Below the pieces are notes generated by a model that was not told the origin of the DNA, did not search any database, and saw only the letters and a list, made by a program, of their open reading frames with translations. A stretch of DNA of 64,000 bases, taken from positions 685,001 through 749,000 of the forward strand of contig NZ_CP029551.1 in assembly GCF_003173735.1 (NCBI RefSeq), written 5' to 3'. Positions 43,067 through 51,782 of the stretch are shown here, in pieces (the first letter of the stretch is position 1; every line of letters begins with the position of its first letter). The stretch is from Methylobacterium radiodurans (lineage in GTDB: Bacteria; Pseudomonadota; Alphaproteobacteria; Rhizobiales; Beijerinckiaceae). Made by a program: the position numbers and the translations under genes.

Positions 43067-43719
43067 CCCTGGGAATCTCCTTCAGTCCGGGCTTGCGCCG
43101 AATTTGCCCCGCGCGGTCGCGAGGAGGCGGCGCGTGAGCGCGCCGGGCGGCCTTACAGGCGGGGATGGCGCAAGGCTAGAGGGATTCGGGGAGAGGCGAA
43201 ACCCGTTGCCGGCTTTAAGTCCTTGTCGAAACAGGAGTCTCACGTCCCGTTCTCGCTGCGTTGCGGGATGACGAAGGGCGGTCCCTGTCCGCACCCGACC
43301 ACCGGACGCGCTCCACGGGCGCCGATCGGACCCGTCCGCATCCGGATGCCGGGAGCACCGGCCGGCCTCTCGGACATTGTCCGGACGGAGCGCGGGCCTT
43401 CCTCTCCCACGGGATCGTGGCGGCCGGAGGCAGCGCGGTGAGCCTGCGTCACCGTGTCCGTCGCACCCTCCGGAAAGGCGCCGGATCGAGGGCGGTTGCT
43501 TCAGGGACGGCCGATTCGATTGCGCGAGGGTGAAACGAGCACCCTTGACCGCCGCCCGGGGCGGTGCCATGTGTCGCCGCGCTAAAGCGTTGAAATCGCT
43601 CTAGTTTTCAAGAGTTCTAATCTGTCGCGCTATGCAGGGGCCCGCCGGAGGGCTCCGGATCGAAGGACGGCCGAACGGCTTCCGGCCGGCCGAGAACCAA
43701 GCCAGGGTTCGCGGATCGC
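43067..43719. other. Long gene-less region between glnA and bfd
   Basis: About 650 bases between divergent genes. No frame on either strand has a convincing ribosome site or family signature. It must contain the glnA promoter(s) and the bfd-bfr promoter. A possible Irr box is at 43605-43621. No convincing sigma-54 site (GG-N10-GC core) for glnA could be identified by eye. Confidence 0.5.
43605..43621. promoter_or_regulatory. Possible Irr (ICE-type) iron-control box
   Basis: TTTTCAA-GAG-TTCTAAT matches the ICE consensus TTTAGAA-N3-TTCTAAA at 11 of 14 positions. It lies about 100 bases before bfd, where Irr control of bacterioferritin would be expected in Hyphomicrobiales. Confidence 0.4.
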
Positions 43720-43989
43720 ATGATCGTCTGTTCCTGCAACGTCCTGTCCGACGGCGCCGTGCGCGGCTGCCTCGACCCGGGTCCGGCCTGCCCGCGCACG
43801 CCGGCCCAGGTCTATGCCTGCCTCGGCTGCAGCCCGAAATGCGGGCGCTGCGCCCGCACCATCCGGTCGATCCTGCGCACCGCGCTCGCGGAGGCGGCCG
43901 AAGCGGACGCCCATGCCTGCTCGGCGTCTTGCGCGAGCGCGTGCAGTCTGAAACAGTTCCAAACAGCGGACGAGGAGCTGGCCGCCTGA
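43720..43989 (+). CDS. bfd: Bacterioferritin-associated ferredoxin
   Basis: This 89-residue [2Fe-2S] protein opens MIVCSCNVLSDGAVRGCLD and has the BFD cysteine set: CSC near the start and CLGCSPKCGRCARTI. Bfd reduces bacterioferritin to release stored iron. The C-terminal 35 residues add more Cys (AHACSASCASACS), unusual for a 60-70 residue Bfd, and may be a non-conserved tail. It lies 69 bases before bfr on the same strand, the classic pair. A possible Irr box lies upstream, which would tie the pair to iron and haem status. Confidence 0.88.
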   Translation: MIVCSCNVLSDGAVRGCLDPGPACPRTPAQVYACLGCSPKCGRCARTIRSILRTALAEAAEADAHACSASCASACSLKQFQTADEELAA

Positions 43990-44058
43990 CAGGTGCCCGA
44001 CGGTTCTCGAACCGGGCGCCCATCTCCTCGCGTTCCGACAACGGAGAGAGACTGGGGC

Positions 44059-44556
44059 ATGAAGGGCGACACCAAGGTCATCGAGTACCTCAACCGAGGC
44101 CTGCGCAGCGAGCTGACGGCGGTCAACCAGTACTGGCTCCACTTCCGCCTGCTGAACGACTGGGGCTACGTCGACCTCGCCAAGTTCTGGCGCAAGGAAT
44201 CGATCGAGGAGATGAACCACGCCGACCGGTTCATCGACCGGATCCTCTTCCTCGACGGCTTCCCGAACCTGCAGGAACTCGACCCGCTGCGGATCGGCCA
44301 GACCGTGCAGGAGATCATCGAGTGCGACCTCGCGGCCGAGAACGAGGCCCGGGCGCTCTACCTCGAGGCGGCCAAGTACTGCGACTCGATCAACGACCGC
44401 GTCTCGAAGCGCCTGTTCGAGGACCTGGCCGAGGACGAGGAGGGCCATATCGACTTCCTGGAGACGCAGCTGGAGCTGATCAACCAGATCGGCCTGCCGC
44501 TCTACGCCCAGCGCCACATCGGCGGGCTGGAGCAGATCGCGCCCGAGACCGAGTGA
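44059..44556 (+). CDS. bfr: Bacterioferritin
   Basis: This 165-residue, four-helix-bundle protein forms 24-subunit iron-storage shells. Haem-ligand Met52 is present in [10 protein letters not shown]. The ferroxidase ligands are Glu18 ([10 protein letters not shown]), Glu51 and His54, Glu94 ([14 protein letters not shown]) and Glu127/His130 ([11 protein letters not shown]). The ATG at 44059 opens [20 protein letters not shown], the exact family N-terminus. It follows bfd, its redox partner, after 69 bases. A GC-rich hairpin and then a repeat element follow. The protein should have full iron-oxidising activity. Confidence 0.95.
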   Translation: MKGDTKVIEYLNRGLRSELTAVNQYWLHFRLLNDWGYVDLAKFWRKESIEEMNHADRFIDRILFLDGFPNLQELDPLRIGQTVQEIIECDLAAENEARALYLEAAKYCDSINDRVSKRLFEDLAEDEEGHIDFLETQLELINQIGLPLYAQRHIGGLEQIAPETE

Positions 44557-44563
44557 AGCGTCG

Positions 44564-44593
44564 GCCGTCCCGGGACTTCGGGCCCGGGACGGC
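44564..44593 (+). terminator. Hairpin downstream of bfr
   Basis: GCCGTCCCGGG and CCCGGGACGGC form a perfect 11-bp stem eight bases after the bfr stop. A pyrimidine-rich TCTCATC follows but no strong T run, so termination efficiency is uncertain. Confidence 0.55.
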
Positions 44594-44655
44594 TCTCATC
44601 CGAGGGGCTCTGCAAGCGCGCGTGTCGCGCATCCGGCGAACGCCCTCGCGACTCT

Positions 44656-44844
44656 CCCTCCCCCCTCTGCGGGGGAGGGTGGGCCGGCCGTCAGGCCGGG
44701 TCGGGTGAGGGGATCCCAGCGTCAGGATCGGGCCGTGCCCTGCATGACGGCTGCACCTCTTCCGTTCGCGTGGTTCCCCTCTCTGCGGGACTACGTCCCG
44801 ACCGTCACCCTTCGGGTGCCACCCTCCCCCGCAGAGGAGGGGGG
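44656..44844. repeat. Gene-less copy of the DUF559 element ends (MITE-like)
   Basis: The left end CCCTCCCCCCTCTGCGGGGG with AGGGTGG is identical to the copies at 15.7 and 19.7 kb, followed by a CCGGCC-GTCA-GGCCGG hairpin and TCGGGTGAGGGGA. The right end reads TCCCCTCTCTGCGGGACTAC, GTCCCGACC, a CACCC-TTC-GGGTG hairpin and CCACCCTCCCCCGCAGAGGA with GGGGGG. About 60 bases lie between. It sits between the convergent bfr and ada genes. Confidence 0.75.
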
Positions 44845-44868
44845 AAAGTCGCGGACGTCAAAACCGCA

Positions 44869-45969
44869 TCACGCCTCCCCGCACTCCCCCGCCTCCCGCG
44901 CGAGAAGCGCCCGCTTGCGCTCCACGCCCCAGCGGTACCCGGAGAGCGCGCCGTCCGAGCGCACCACCCGGTGGCAGGGGATCGCCACTGCGAGCGCGTT
45001 CGCGCCGCAGGCCATCGCCACCGCCCGGACCGCCGCCGGCATGCCGATCACCCGGGCGATCTCGGCGTAGCTCGCGGTCGCGCCCACCGGGATCCGGCGC
45101 AGCGCCTCCCAGACCCGCTGCTGGAAGGCGGTCCCGCCGATGTCGAGAGGCAGGTCGAGGCTCCGCCCCGGCGCCTCGACGAGGCCGATCACCCGCGCCA
45201 TCCAGGCCTCGAAGGTCGCATCGCCCCCGACGAGCTCCGCCGCGGCGAAGCGGTCCTGCAGGTCGCGCACCAGCGCGTCGGGGTCGTCGCCGAGCAGGAT
45301 CGCGCAGACGCCCCGCTCGCTCGCCGCCACCAGGATGGCGCCGAGCGTGCAGGCCCCGACGCCGAAGCGGATGCGGGCGCCCGCCCCGCCCCGGCGATAG
45401 GCGGTCGGGCTCATGCCGAGCCGCGCGGGCGCCTCCGCGTAGAAGCGGCTCGGGGCGTTGTAGCCGGCCTCGTAGAGCGCCGCCGTCACAGTGCCGGCCT
45501 CCTGCAGGGTGGCGGCGACGCGCTCGGCCCGGCGCGCCCGCGCGTAGGCCCGCGGCGTCACGCCGGTGACCGCGCGGAAGACCCGGTGGAAGTGGAAGGG
45601 GCTGAGGCCCGCCTCCGTCGCCAGGGCGGCGAGCGCCGGCTCGGTCTCGGCGGTCTCGATCCGGCGGCAGGCCCGCGCGACCATCGCGCGCCGCCGCGCC
45701 TCCGGCCCCGCCGCGTCCGGCCGGCAGCGCCGGCAGGCGCGAAAGCCCGCGGCCTCGGCCTCCGGCGGTCCGGCATAGAAGCGGACGTTCTCGCGCTTGG
45801 CCGCCCGGGACGGGCAGCTCGGGCGACAATAGACGCCGGTGGTACGCACCGCGAAGACGAAGCGGCCGTCCGCCGCGGCGTCGCGGGCCGCGAGCGCCGC
45901 CCACATCCCCGCCTCGTCGAGGGGGACGGGGGTTTCAGAGGGCGTGGGCAGGATCGAAGCAACAGGCAT
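44869..45969 (-). CDS. ada: Ada: methylphosphotriester/O6-methylguanine repair protein and regulator
   Basis: This 366-residue protein has all Ada parts. The N-terminal zinc domain has FVFAVRTTGVYCRPSCPSR and ACRRCRP: zinc Cys48, Cys52, Cys79, Cys82, of which Cys48 corresponds to the methyl-accepting Cys38 of E. coli. Next is an AraC-type helix-turn-helix (ALATEAGLSPFHFHRVFRAV), then the C-terminal methyltransferase domain with the acceptor Cys in AIPCHRVVRSDGALSGYRWG. It transfers methyl groups from damaged DNA to itself and activates the adaptive response. ATG 45969 gives the standard N-terminus. AlkB is encoded separately at 57.2 kb. The stop lies 25 bases beyond the right end of a repeat element. 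Confidence 0.94.
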   Translation of the reverse strand: MPVASILPTPSETPVPLDEAGMWAALAARDAAADGRFVFAVRTTGVYCRPSCPSRAAKRENVRFYAGPPEAEAAGFRACRRCRPDAAGPEARRRAMVARACRRIETAETEPALAALATEAGLSPFHFHRVFRAVTGVTPRAYARARRAERVAATLQEAGTVTAALYEAGYNAPSRFYAEAPARLGMSPTAYRRGGAGARIRFGVGACTLGAILVAASERGVCAILLGDDPDALVRDLQDRFAAAELVGGDATFEAWMARVIGLVEAPGRSLDLPLDIGGTAFQQRVWEALRRIPVGATASYAEIARVIGMPAAVRAVAMACGANALAVAIPCHRVVRSDGALSGYRWGVERKRALLAREAGECGEA

Positions 45970-46062
45970 CGCGCCAGTTCCGGTCTGGAGGCCCCGCGGG
46001 GCCGATCGTCCCATCCTGCGGGTCGCGTTAGGCCTCGGCATCCCGCGCCTTGCGGCCGAATC

Positions 46063-46956
46063 CTACCAGACCAGGCGCTCGATCACCGCGTCCGGCCGCA
46101 CCGTCTGGGCGGCGAGCCAGTCTGCGATCTCGCCGAGGCGATGGTGCTCGGCCGTGACCCCGAGTTCCTCCGCGTGGATGCCCCGGGCAACGAGGAGGCT
46201 CGCGATGCCGAAGCCGCGCGCGCCCGCGACATCCGTGCGGATCGCGTCGCCCACCGCGATCACCCGGGCGGGATCGGGCGGCTCCTGCCCGTCGAGTTCG
46301 CCGGCCCGCGCCAGCGCCGCCTCGTAGACCGGCCGGTGCGGCTTGCCCGCGTAGACGACCGTGCCGCCGAGATCCGCGTAGGCCGCGGCCAGCAGCCCCG
46401 CGCAGGGGATCAGCCGCCCGTCCGCCTCGACCACGAGATCGGGGTTGGCGCAGATCATCGGGACGTCCCGGGCGCGGAGCGCCGCGAGGGTGTCGCGGTA
46501 ATCGTCGGCCGTCTCGGTGCGGTCGTCGAACAGGCCGGTGCAGAGCACGAGGTCGGCGGCCTCGGCGGAGACGAGGTCCACGTCGAGACCGCGGAAGATG
46601 CCCGCATCCCGCTCGGGACCGAGATGGTAGAGGCGGGTGCCGGGCCGGTCGGCGATCAGCGCCCGGGTGAGGTCGCCCGAGGTGACGATCGCGTCGTAGG
46701 CCTCGCGCGGCACGCCGAACCCGTCGAGGATGCGCCCGACGCCCTCGCCGGGCCGCGGCGCGTTCGAGACCAGCACCACCCGGCGCGGGCGCTCGGAGCC
46801 GGGCAGGTGGCGGAAGCGGATCAGCGCCTCGCCCGCGCCCGTATGCGCCCGGCGGCCGTCGTGCAGCACGCCCCAGACGTCGCAGAGGATCAGGTCGTAG
46901 GAATCCGCGATCTCCCGGAAACCGGAGAGCGTCGGGATAGAAGCGTGCTCGGTCAT
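46063..46956 (-). CDS. HAD-superfamily phosphatase (TIGR01459/NagD-like)
   Basis: This 297-residue class IIA HAD hydrolase has motif I DVWGVLHDG (first Asp nucleophile), motif II VVLVSNAPRPG, the cap region with LVLCTGLFDDRTETADDYRD, motif III Lys in YAGKPHRPVYEAAL, and motif IV VIAVGDAIRTDVAGARGFGI. These place it in the TIGR01459 set of alphaproteobacterial proteins related to NagD and glycerol-phosphate phosphatases. The substrate is unknown. It runs leftwards, 93 bases ahead of the ada start and 68 bases after the EAL-protein stop, so it might share a transcript with either neighbour. Confidence 0.87.
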   Translation of the reverse strand: MTEHASIPTLSGFREIADSYDLILCDVWGVLHDGRRAHTGAGEALIRFRHLPGSERPRRVVLVSNAPRPGEGVGRILDGFGVPREAYDAIVTSGDLTRALIADRPGTRLYHLGPERDAGIFRGLDVDLVSAEAADLVLCTGLFDDRTETADDYRDTLAALRARDVPMICANPDLVVEADGRLIPCAGLLAAAYADLGGTVVYAGKPHRPVYEAALARAGELDGQEPPDPARVIAVGDAIRTDVAGARGFGIASLLVARGIHAEELGVTAEHHRLGEIADWLAAQTVRPDAVIERLVW

Positions 46957-47024
46957 GCCTGGTCCTGCGGCGGTCGCGGCGTCCGGTTAGGCGGACGGGG
47001 CACGGAAGGCAACGCCCGGGGACC

Positions 47025-48446
47025 TCAGCTCGCCCGGCGCAGGAAGGAGCGGAAGGGCCGCCGCTGCGGCGGCTCGGGCGGCTCCGGCGGTCCGGCCTCG
47101 GCCGGGGGGGCGGCGAGCACGTCGGCCCGCACTGGGCGGGGCGCTGCGAAGACCGAGCCCTGGGCCAGCGCCACGTCGAGGTCGATCAGGTCGGGCACGT
47201 CGCCCTCCGCCTCGACCGACTGCGCCACGAGGCGGATCCCGGCCCTGGCGAGCGCCGTCACCAGATCCTCGACGGCGATGTCGGCGAGGTCCGGCCGCTC
47301 CGGCCGCAGCAGCATCCCGGCCGGGATCTTGACCTGCCCGACGCCGGCGCGCGCGAGGGCTGCCCCGTCGAAGCGCAGGTCCTGCGGCCGGTCGAGGACG
47401 AAGCCGACCTTGCCGCGCAAGGCGCCGAGCGCGCCCGCCTGCTCGGCGTCGAGGCTGCGCCAGCTCGCCTGCGGCAGGGCGAGCACGAGGCGGCCGGCGA
47501 GCCCGGCATCGTCGGCGACGAGCCGGGCGAGCCAGCGCAGGAAGCCGGGCTCGTAGAGCGAGAGCGGCGAGAGGCCGTAGGTCACGCTCGCCTCGCTGCC
47601 GCGACTGCCGAGATGGCGCGCGACGGTGGCGGCGCGCTGGAGCATGCGGCGATCGAGTTCGGTCGTGCGCCCGTGCCGCTCCAGGACCGGCAGGAAATCC
47701 TCGGGCGCGAGGAGGTCGGTGCCCGCGCGCAACCGCGCCAGCGCCTCGTAGGCGACGACCTTGCGCTGCGGCAGGGTGACGACGGGCTGGAGATGCACCT
47801 CCAGCCCGTCCTCCTCGAAGGCGGCGATCAGCGCGGCCTCGGGCAGCGGCTCGGGACGCGGCAGGACCGTGCGGGGCGGAAGAGGCCTGGCCGGCGCGGG
47901 CGCAGGGGCTGGCAGGGGCGCAGGCACGGGGGCCGGCTCGGGTGCGGGACGCCGCGTCGCGGGCTCCGCGGGCACGGGCCGGACCGGGGGTGGGACGATC
48001 GGCTGCGGGACGGCGGGCGCCGGGCGCGGCGCGGCGGGTACGGCCGGCGGACGGGCAGCCGCGGCCTTCAGGCGGGCGACCTCCGCGTCCTGGACGCCGA
48101 CGACTGCAGTGAGGTCGCGCACGATGCCGCTGAGCAGGCCGATCTCGACGCCGAGTTCCGAGATCTCGGCGGCCAGCCCCGCCTGCTCCGGCTCGGGCCG
48201 CGCGGCGGCGAGCGCCTCGGCGCGCAGCAGGCGCTTGGAGAGCCCGTCGACCTCGCGGGAGAGCACGTCGCAGCGCGCCCGCAGGGCGGTGGCGCGGGCG
48301 TGGGCGGCGAGCGCTCCGACTGCACCGACGAGGGCGACGGCCAGCGCCCCGGCTCCCGGCCAGAACACCGTGAGGGGCCCGAGGACGACGGCGGCCACCA
48401 CCCCGAAGGCCAACAGGCTCGCATGCCGGCCGAGGAACCGGAGCAT
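47025..48446 (-). CDS. Membrane-anchored coiled-coil protein with degenerate EAL domain (TipF-like)
   Basis: This 473-residue protein has two hydrophobic helices (about residues 10-48), a coiled coil (about 50-130, including SREVDGLSKRLLRAEALA), a long Pro/Ala-rich linker (133-200), and an EAL domain (about 203-440). EALARLR (234-240) keeps the EAL motif, and QSVEAEGD and AQGSVF keep a late Glu and Gln. The DDFG metal motif is replaced by VLDRPQD, and the LEITE-type Glu by LALPQAS, so phosphodiesterase activity is unlikely. Helices plus coiled coil plus degenerate EAL is the layout of Caulobacter TipF, a c-di-GMP effector for flagellum placement. That role is inference here. Confidence 0.8.
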   Translation of the reverse strand: MLRFLGRHASLLAFGVVAAVVLGPLTVFWPGAGALAVALVGAVGALAAHARATALRARCDVLSREVDGLSKRLLRAEALAAARPEPEQAGLAAEISELGVEIGLLSGIVRDLTAVVGVQDAEVARLKAAAARPPAVPAAPRPAPAVPQPIVPPPVRPVPAEPATRRPAPEPAPVPAPLPAPAPAPARPLPPRTVLPRPEPLPEAALIAAFEEDGLEVHLQPVVTLPQRKVVAYEALARLRAGTDLLAPEDFLPVLERHGRTTELDRRMLQRAATVARHLGSRGSEASVTYGLSPLSLYEPGFLRWLARLVADDAGLAGRLVLALPQASWRSLDAEQAGALGALRGKVGFVLDRPQDLRFDGAALARAGVGQVKIPAGMLLRPERPDLADIAVEDLVTALARAGIRLVAQSVEAEGDVPDLIDLDVALAQGSVFAAPRPVRADVLAAPPAEAGPPEPPEPPQRRPFRSFLRRAS

Positions 48447-48697
48447 CGCTTGGGTGACACCTGCACGAGATACGCGGTGCGAGGACCGGTCGAGTTCGGC
48501 CGGTCCGGAACGCGCTCACGTTGTCGCCGAGGGCCGCCGGGCCGGCAAGGTGGCGGGCGCTAACCCCACCGGTTTTTGCCGCGGTGTGACATCGCGGGAG
48601 TAGCGCCCCCGCCCGGCAGGTCGCCGCTGGTCCGGAACCCCCGCGCGAGCGCCCTGATTGGCGGGGCGAGATCCCTCGCACAGCGGACACATTCCTG

Positions 48698-50011
48698 ATG
48701 ACGGACGACGGCGCGCTCTCCCGGCGCAACCTCTTGGCGGCGGGCGCCGCGATAACGGGCGCGCTCACGGGCGCCGTCGGCCTGGCCGGCCGCGCGAGCG
48801 CCGCACCGCCCGCTCCCTCCGTGCCGGCAGATACGGGCGCGGTGCAGGGAAACCGGGTGATGTTCCCGAACTGGCGCGGCGAGGGCGACAAGCCGCCGGC
48901 TCCGACCCCGGCCCCCCAGCCGGTCGCCAGGCGCACCGGCTACTGCGTCGTCGGGCTCGGGCGGCTCAGCCTCGACGAGATCCTGCCCGCGCTCGGCCAA
49001 ACCAAGCACGCGCGGCTCGCCGCCGTGATGTCGGGCTCGCCCGAGAAGGCCCGGCTCGTGGCGCAGCAGTACGGCGTGCCGGAAGACGCGGTCTACGGCT
49101 ACGGCGACTGGGACAGGCTGAAGGCCAATCCGGACGTCCAGGCCGTCTACATCGTCACGCCGAACGCGGTGCATAAGGACAACGTGCTGGCGGCGGCGAA
49201 TGCCGGCAAGCACGTGCTCTGCGAGAAGCCGATGGCGGCCAATTCCGCGGAGGCGCGCGCGATGATCGCGGCCTGCGAGCGGGCGAACGTCCGGCTGATG
49301 ATCGCCTATCGCTGCCAGTACGAGCCCTTCAACCGCGAGGTTGTGCGGATCAGCCGCGCGGGCGAGTTCGGTCGCCCGCGCCTGATCCAGGCCTTCAACG
49401 GCCAGACGTCCGGCCTGCCCGAGCAGTGGCGCCTGCGCCGGGCGCTCTCGGGCGGCGGCGCGCTGCCCGATATCGGCATCTACTGCCTCAACGGCGTGCG
49501 CGCGCTCCTCGGCGAGGAGCCGGACCGAATCACCGCCCAGGTCTACTCGCCGTCCGGCGACGGCAAGTTCGCCGAGGTCGAGGAGAGCGTGAGCTTCACC
49601 CTGAGCTTCCCCTCGGGCGTGATCGCCCAGTGCCTGACGAGCTACGGCGTGCACGAAGCCCGTCGCCTCACGGTGCACAGCGCGGGCGCCGAGATCGATC
49701 TGGACAACGCCTTTGCCTACACGGGCCAGCGCCTGTTCGTGACCCGCCGCAGCGGGAAGATCGTTGCGAAAGACGAGCGGATGCTCGTCCACAAGAATCA
49801 GTTCGCCCTGGAGATGGACCACTTCGCCCGCTGCATCCAGGAGGGCCGCCGGCCCCGCACCCCGGGCGAGGAGGGCCTGCAGGACCACGTGCTCATGGAG
49901 GCGATCTACGAGGCGGCCCGCACCGGCGCGCCGGTCAAGGTCGGGCCGCCCGCGGGCGCCGGGTCGGGCCTCGACGTCACCCGGGGGCCCGAGCCCGAGG
50001 AGGCCGGCTAG
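48698..50011 (+). CDS. Tat-exported Gfo/Idh/MocA-family oxidoreductase
   Basis: This 437-residue protein has a Tat signal (ALSRRNLLAAGAAITGALTG, twin Arg at 9-10), so it should be folded with its cofactor and exported. The Rossmann domain follows (YCVVGLGRLSLDEILPALG, VYIVTPNAVHKDNVLAAANA) with the EKP motif in VLCEKPMAANS and catalytic-region residues in GGGALPDIGIYCLNGVRALL. It resembles periplasmic glucose-fructose oxidoreductase of Zymomonas, which carries tightly bound NADP. A sugar or polyol substrate is likely but unproven. The C-terminus adds a Gly/Pro-rich tail. It stands divergent from the EAL gene. Confidence 0.87.
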   Translation: MTDDGALSRRNLLAAGAAITGALTGAVGLAGRASAAPPAPSVPADTGAVQGNRVMFPNWRGEGDKPPAPTPAPQPVARRTGYCVVGLGRLSLDEILPALGQTKHARLAAVMSGSPEKARLVAQQYGVPEDAVYGYGDWDRLKANPDVQAVYIVTPNAVHKDNVLAAANAGKHVLCEKPMAANSAEARAMIAACERANVRLMIAYRCQYEPFNREVVRISRAGEFGRPRLIQAFNGQTSGLPEQWRLRRALSGGGALPDIGIYCLNGVRALLGEEPDRITAQVYSPSGDGKFAEVEESVSFTLSFPSGVIAQCLTSYGVHEARRLTVHSAGAEIDLDNAFAYTGQRLFVTRRSGKIVAKDERMLVHKNQFALEMDHFARCIQEGRRPRTPGEEGLQDHVLMEAIYEAARTGAPVKVGPPAGAGSGLDVTRGPEPEEAG

Positions 50012-50301
50012 GGACCCCTCCCCCGCCGAGATCCCGGGACCTTTTCCGTCCAGGATCGACTCGCTGCACGTTCGGGTCAGATCTTTAATCCGCAAAAACA
50101 CGCGTCCGCACGAAAAATTTTCCGAGCCTCCGGCAAGAAAATTCCGGTTGCCAACGCTCGCATCATTACAAATACTGCATACCAGCGATGCCGCAGGATC
50201 TTAGCAAATGATCGCGGACGCTGGGAAAGCATCGACCGGAGGCGCGCCCGGATTATTGTCCGTTCGCGAACCTATTGCCGGCGAGGGAGAAGGAGACGCC
50301 C
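50012..50301 (+). promoter_or_regulatory. AT-rich regulatory region upstream of oxlT
   Basis: This is one of the most A/T-rich stretches in the window, including GAAAAATTTTCC near 50112-50123 and scattered A runs. It contains a perfect 10-base palindrome GTTCGCGAAC at 50262-50271, about 30 bases before the oxlT start. It probably holds a regulated promoter, but no regulator gene is adjacent. Confidence 0.5.
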
Positions 50302-51594
50302 ATGACATCCTCCGCCGCAATACGCGCTGAGGCGAGACCCATGGCGGGACGCTGGCTGCAGCTCGGGCTCGGTGTACTCTGCATGGTGGCAGCCGCCAAC
50401 ATCCAGTACGCCTGGACCCTGTTCGTCCCCGAGATTCAGAAGACCTTCGGCTGGGACCGCGCCGCGATCCAGGTCGCCTTCACCATCTTCGTGGTGGTTC
50501 AGACCTGGCTCACCCCCATCGAGGGCTACTTCATCGACAAGTACGGCCCCAGCAAGGTGCTGATGTTCGGCGGCCTGATGACGGGCCTGGCCTGGATCGT
50601 GAACTCCTACGCGACCTCGCTCACCGGCTTCTACATGGGCTCCATCGTCGGCGGCATCGGCGTCGGATGCGTCTACGCCACCTGCATCAACAACGCCCTG
50701 AAGTGGTTCCCGGACCGGCGCGGCCTCGCGGTCGGCCTCACGGCGGGCGGCTACGGTGCGGGCTCGGCGCTCACCATCCTGCCCATCGCCAAGATGATCG
50801 ATGCGGGCAGCTACGCCCAGGCCTTCTTCACCTTCGGCCTGATCCAGGGCTCGGTGATCATCCTGGCGGCGATCTTCGTGCGCGGCCCGGCCGGCGGTGA
50901 GGTCAAGTTCTCCTCGCACGTGCTCCAGACCCGGCGCGACTACACCCTGAAGGAGGCCCTCAACACGAAGGTCTTCTGGGTGATGCTGCTGATGTTCACC
51001 TGCACGGTGACCGGCGGCCTGATGGCGGTGGCCCAGCTCGGCGTGATCGCGCAGGACCTCGGGGTGAAGAACTTCCAGGTGAACCTGTACTTCTTCGCCA
51101 TGGCCGCCCTGCCCTTCGCGCTGATGCTCGACCGCATCATGAACGGCGTGTCGCGCCCGCTCTTCGGCTGGGTCTCGGACAAGATCGGCCGCGAGAAGAC
51201 GATGTTCATCGCCTTCGCGATGGAGGGTATCGGCATCGTGGCGCTGGGCTACTTCGGCTCGAACCCCTGGGCCTTCGTGATCCTCTCGGGCATCGTGTTC
51301 CTGGCCTGGGGCGAGGTGTACTCCCTGTTCTCGGCCACCGCCGCGGACACCTTCGGCTCGAAGCACATCGGCAAGATCTACGGCGTGCTCTACTGCGCCA
51401 AGGGCTTGGCCGCCCTGTTCGTCCCGGTCGGCAACCTCCTGATGCAGGCCACCGGAACGTGGTCGACCGTGCTCTACACGGTCGCCATCATGGACCTGAC
51501 CGCGGCGGTGCTCGCCATCACGGCGCTGCGCCCGATGCTGAAGGCCCACCATGCCCGCAACGGTGTGATGAACCCGGTCTCCGCCGGGCACTGA
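50302..51594 (+). CDS. oxlT: Oxalate/formate antiporter (MFS family)
   Basis: This 430-residue major facilitator has about twelve membrane helices. It opens GRWLQLGLGVLCMVAAANIQ then YAWTLFVPEIQ, the family N-terminus, and carries GGIGVGCVYATCINNALKWF in helix 4-5, GLTAGGYGAGSALTILPIAK, and the central loop NGVSRPLFGWVSDKIGREKT. These match OxlT-type exchangers that import oxalate against formate. Oxalate is a known carbon source of Methylobacterium. The ATG at 50302 has AAGGAGA seven bases upstream. No frc or oxc gene lies beside it in the window. A strong terminator follows. The upstream AT-rich region suggests inducible control. Confidence 0.88.
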   Translation: MTSSAAIRAEARPMAGRWLQLGLGVLCMVAAANIQYAWTLFVPEIQKTFGWDRAAIQVAFTIFVVVQTWLTPIEGYFIDKYGPSKVLMFGGLMTGLAWIVNSYATSLTGFYMGSIVGGIGVGCVYATCINNALKWFPDRRGLAVGLTAGGYGAGSALTILPIAKMIDAGSYAQAFFTFGLIQGSVIILAAIFVRGPAGGEVKFSSHVLQTRRDYTLKEALNTKVFWVMLLMFTCTVTGGLMAVAQLGVIAQDLGVKNFQVNLYFFAMAALPFALMLDRIMNGVSRPLFGWVSDKIGREKTMFIAFAMEGIGIVALGYFGSNPWAFVILSGIVFLAWGEVYSLFSATAADTFGSKHIGKIYGVLYCAKGLAALFVPVGNLLMQATGTWSTVLYTVAIMDLTAAVLAITALRPMLKAHHARNGVMNPVSAGH

Positions 51595-51627
51595 TCCGGC
51601 TCTCACGAGACCTGCACGGACGAGATG

Positions 51628-51660
51628 GGGGCGCGGCGCGAGCCGCGCCCCGTTTCGTTT
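51628..51660 (+). terminator. Rho-independent terminator of oxlT
   Basis: GGGGCGCGGC and GCCGCGCCCC form a perfect 10-bp stem with a GCGA loop, followed by GTTTCGTTT. It begins 34 bases after the oxlT stop. Confidence 0.85.
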
Positions 51661-51782
51661 CGGCGCGGCCCGCCCGGCGCCTACATCCGTCCTTAACCGT
51701 GTTTGGCCATCCTGCCCTTCGAGCCGGCTCGGGGCGTCCGCTGCCCGGACCAGCGCGACCGGAACCGTCGGCGCCCGGGGGG

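Noticed and set aside
43067..43300. Sigma-54 promoter for glnA
   Set aside because: No GG-N10-GC core with acceptable TGGCAC/TTGCA flanks could be placed on the minus strand by eye.
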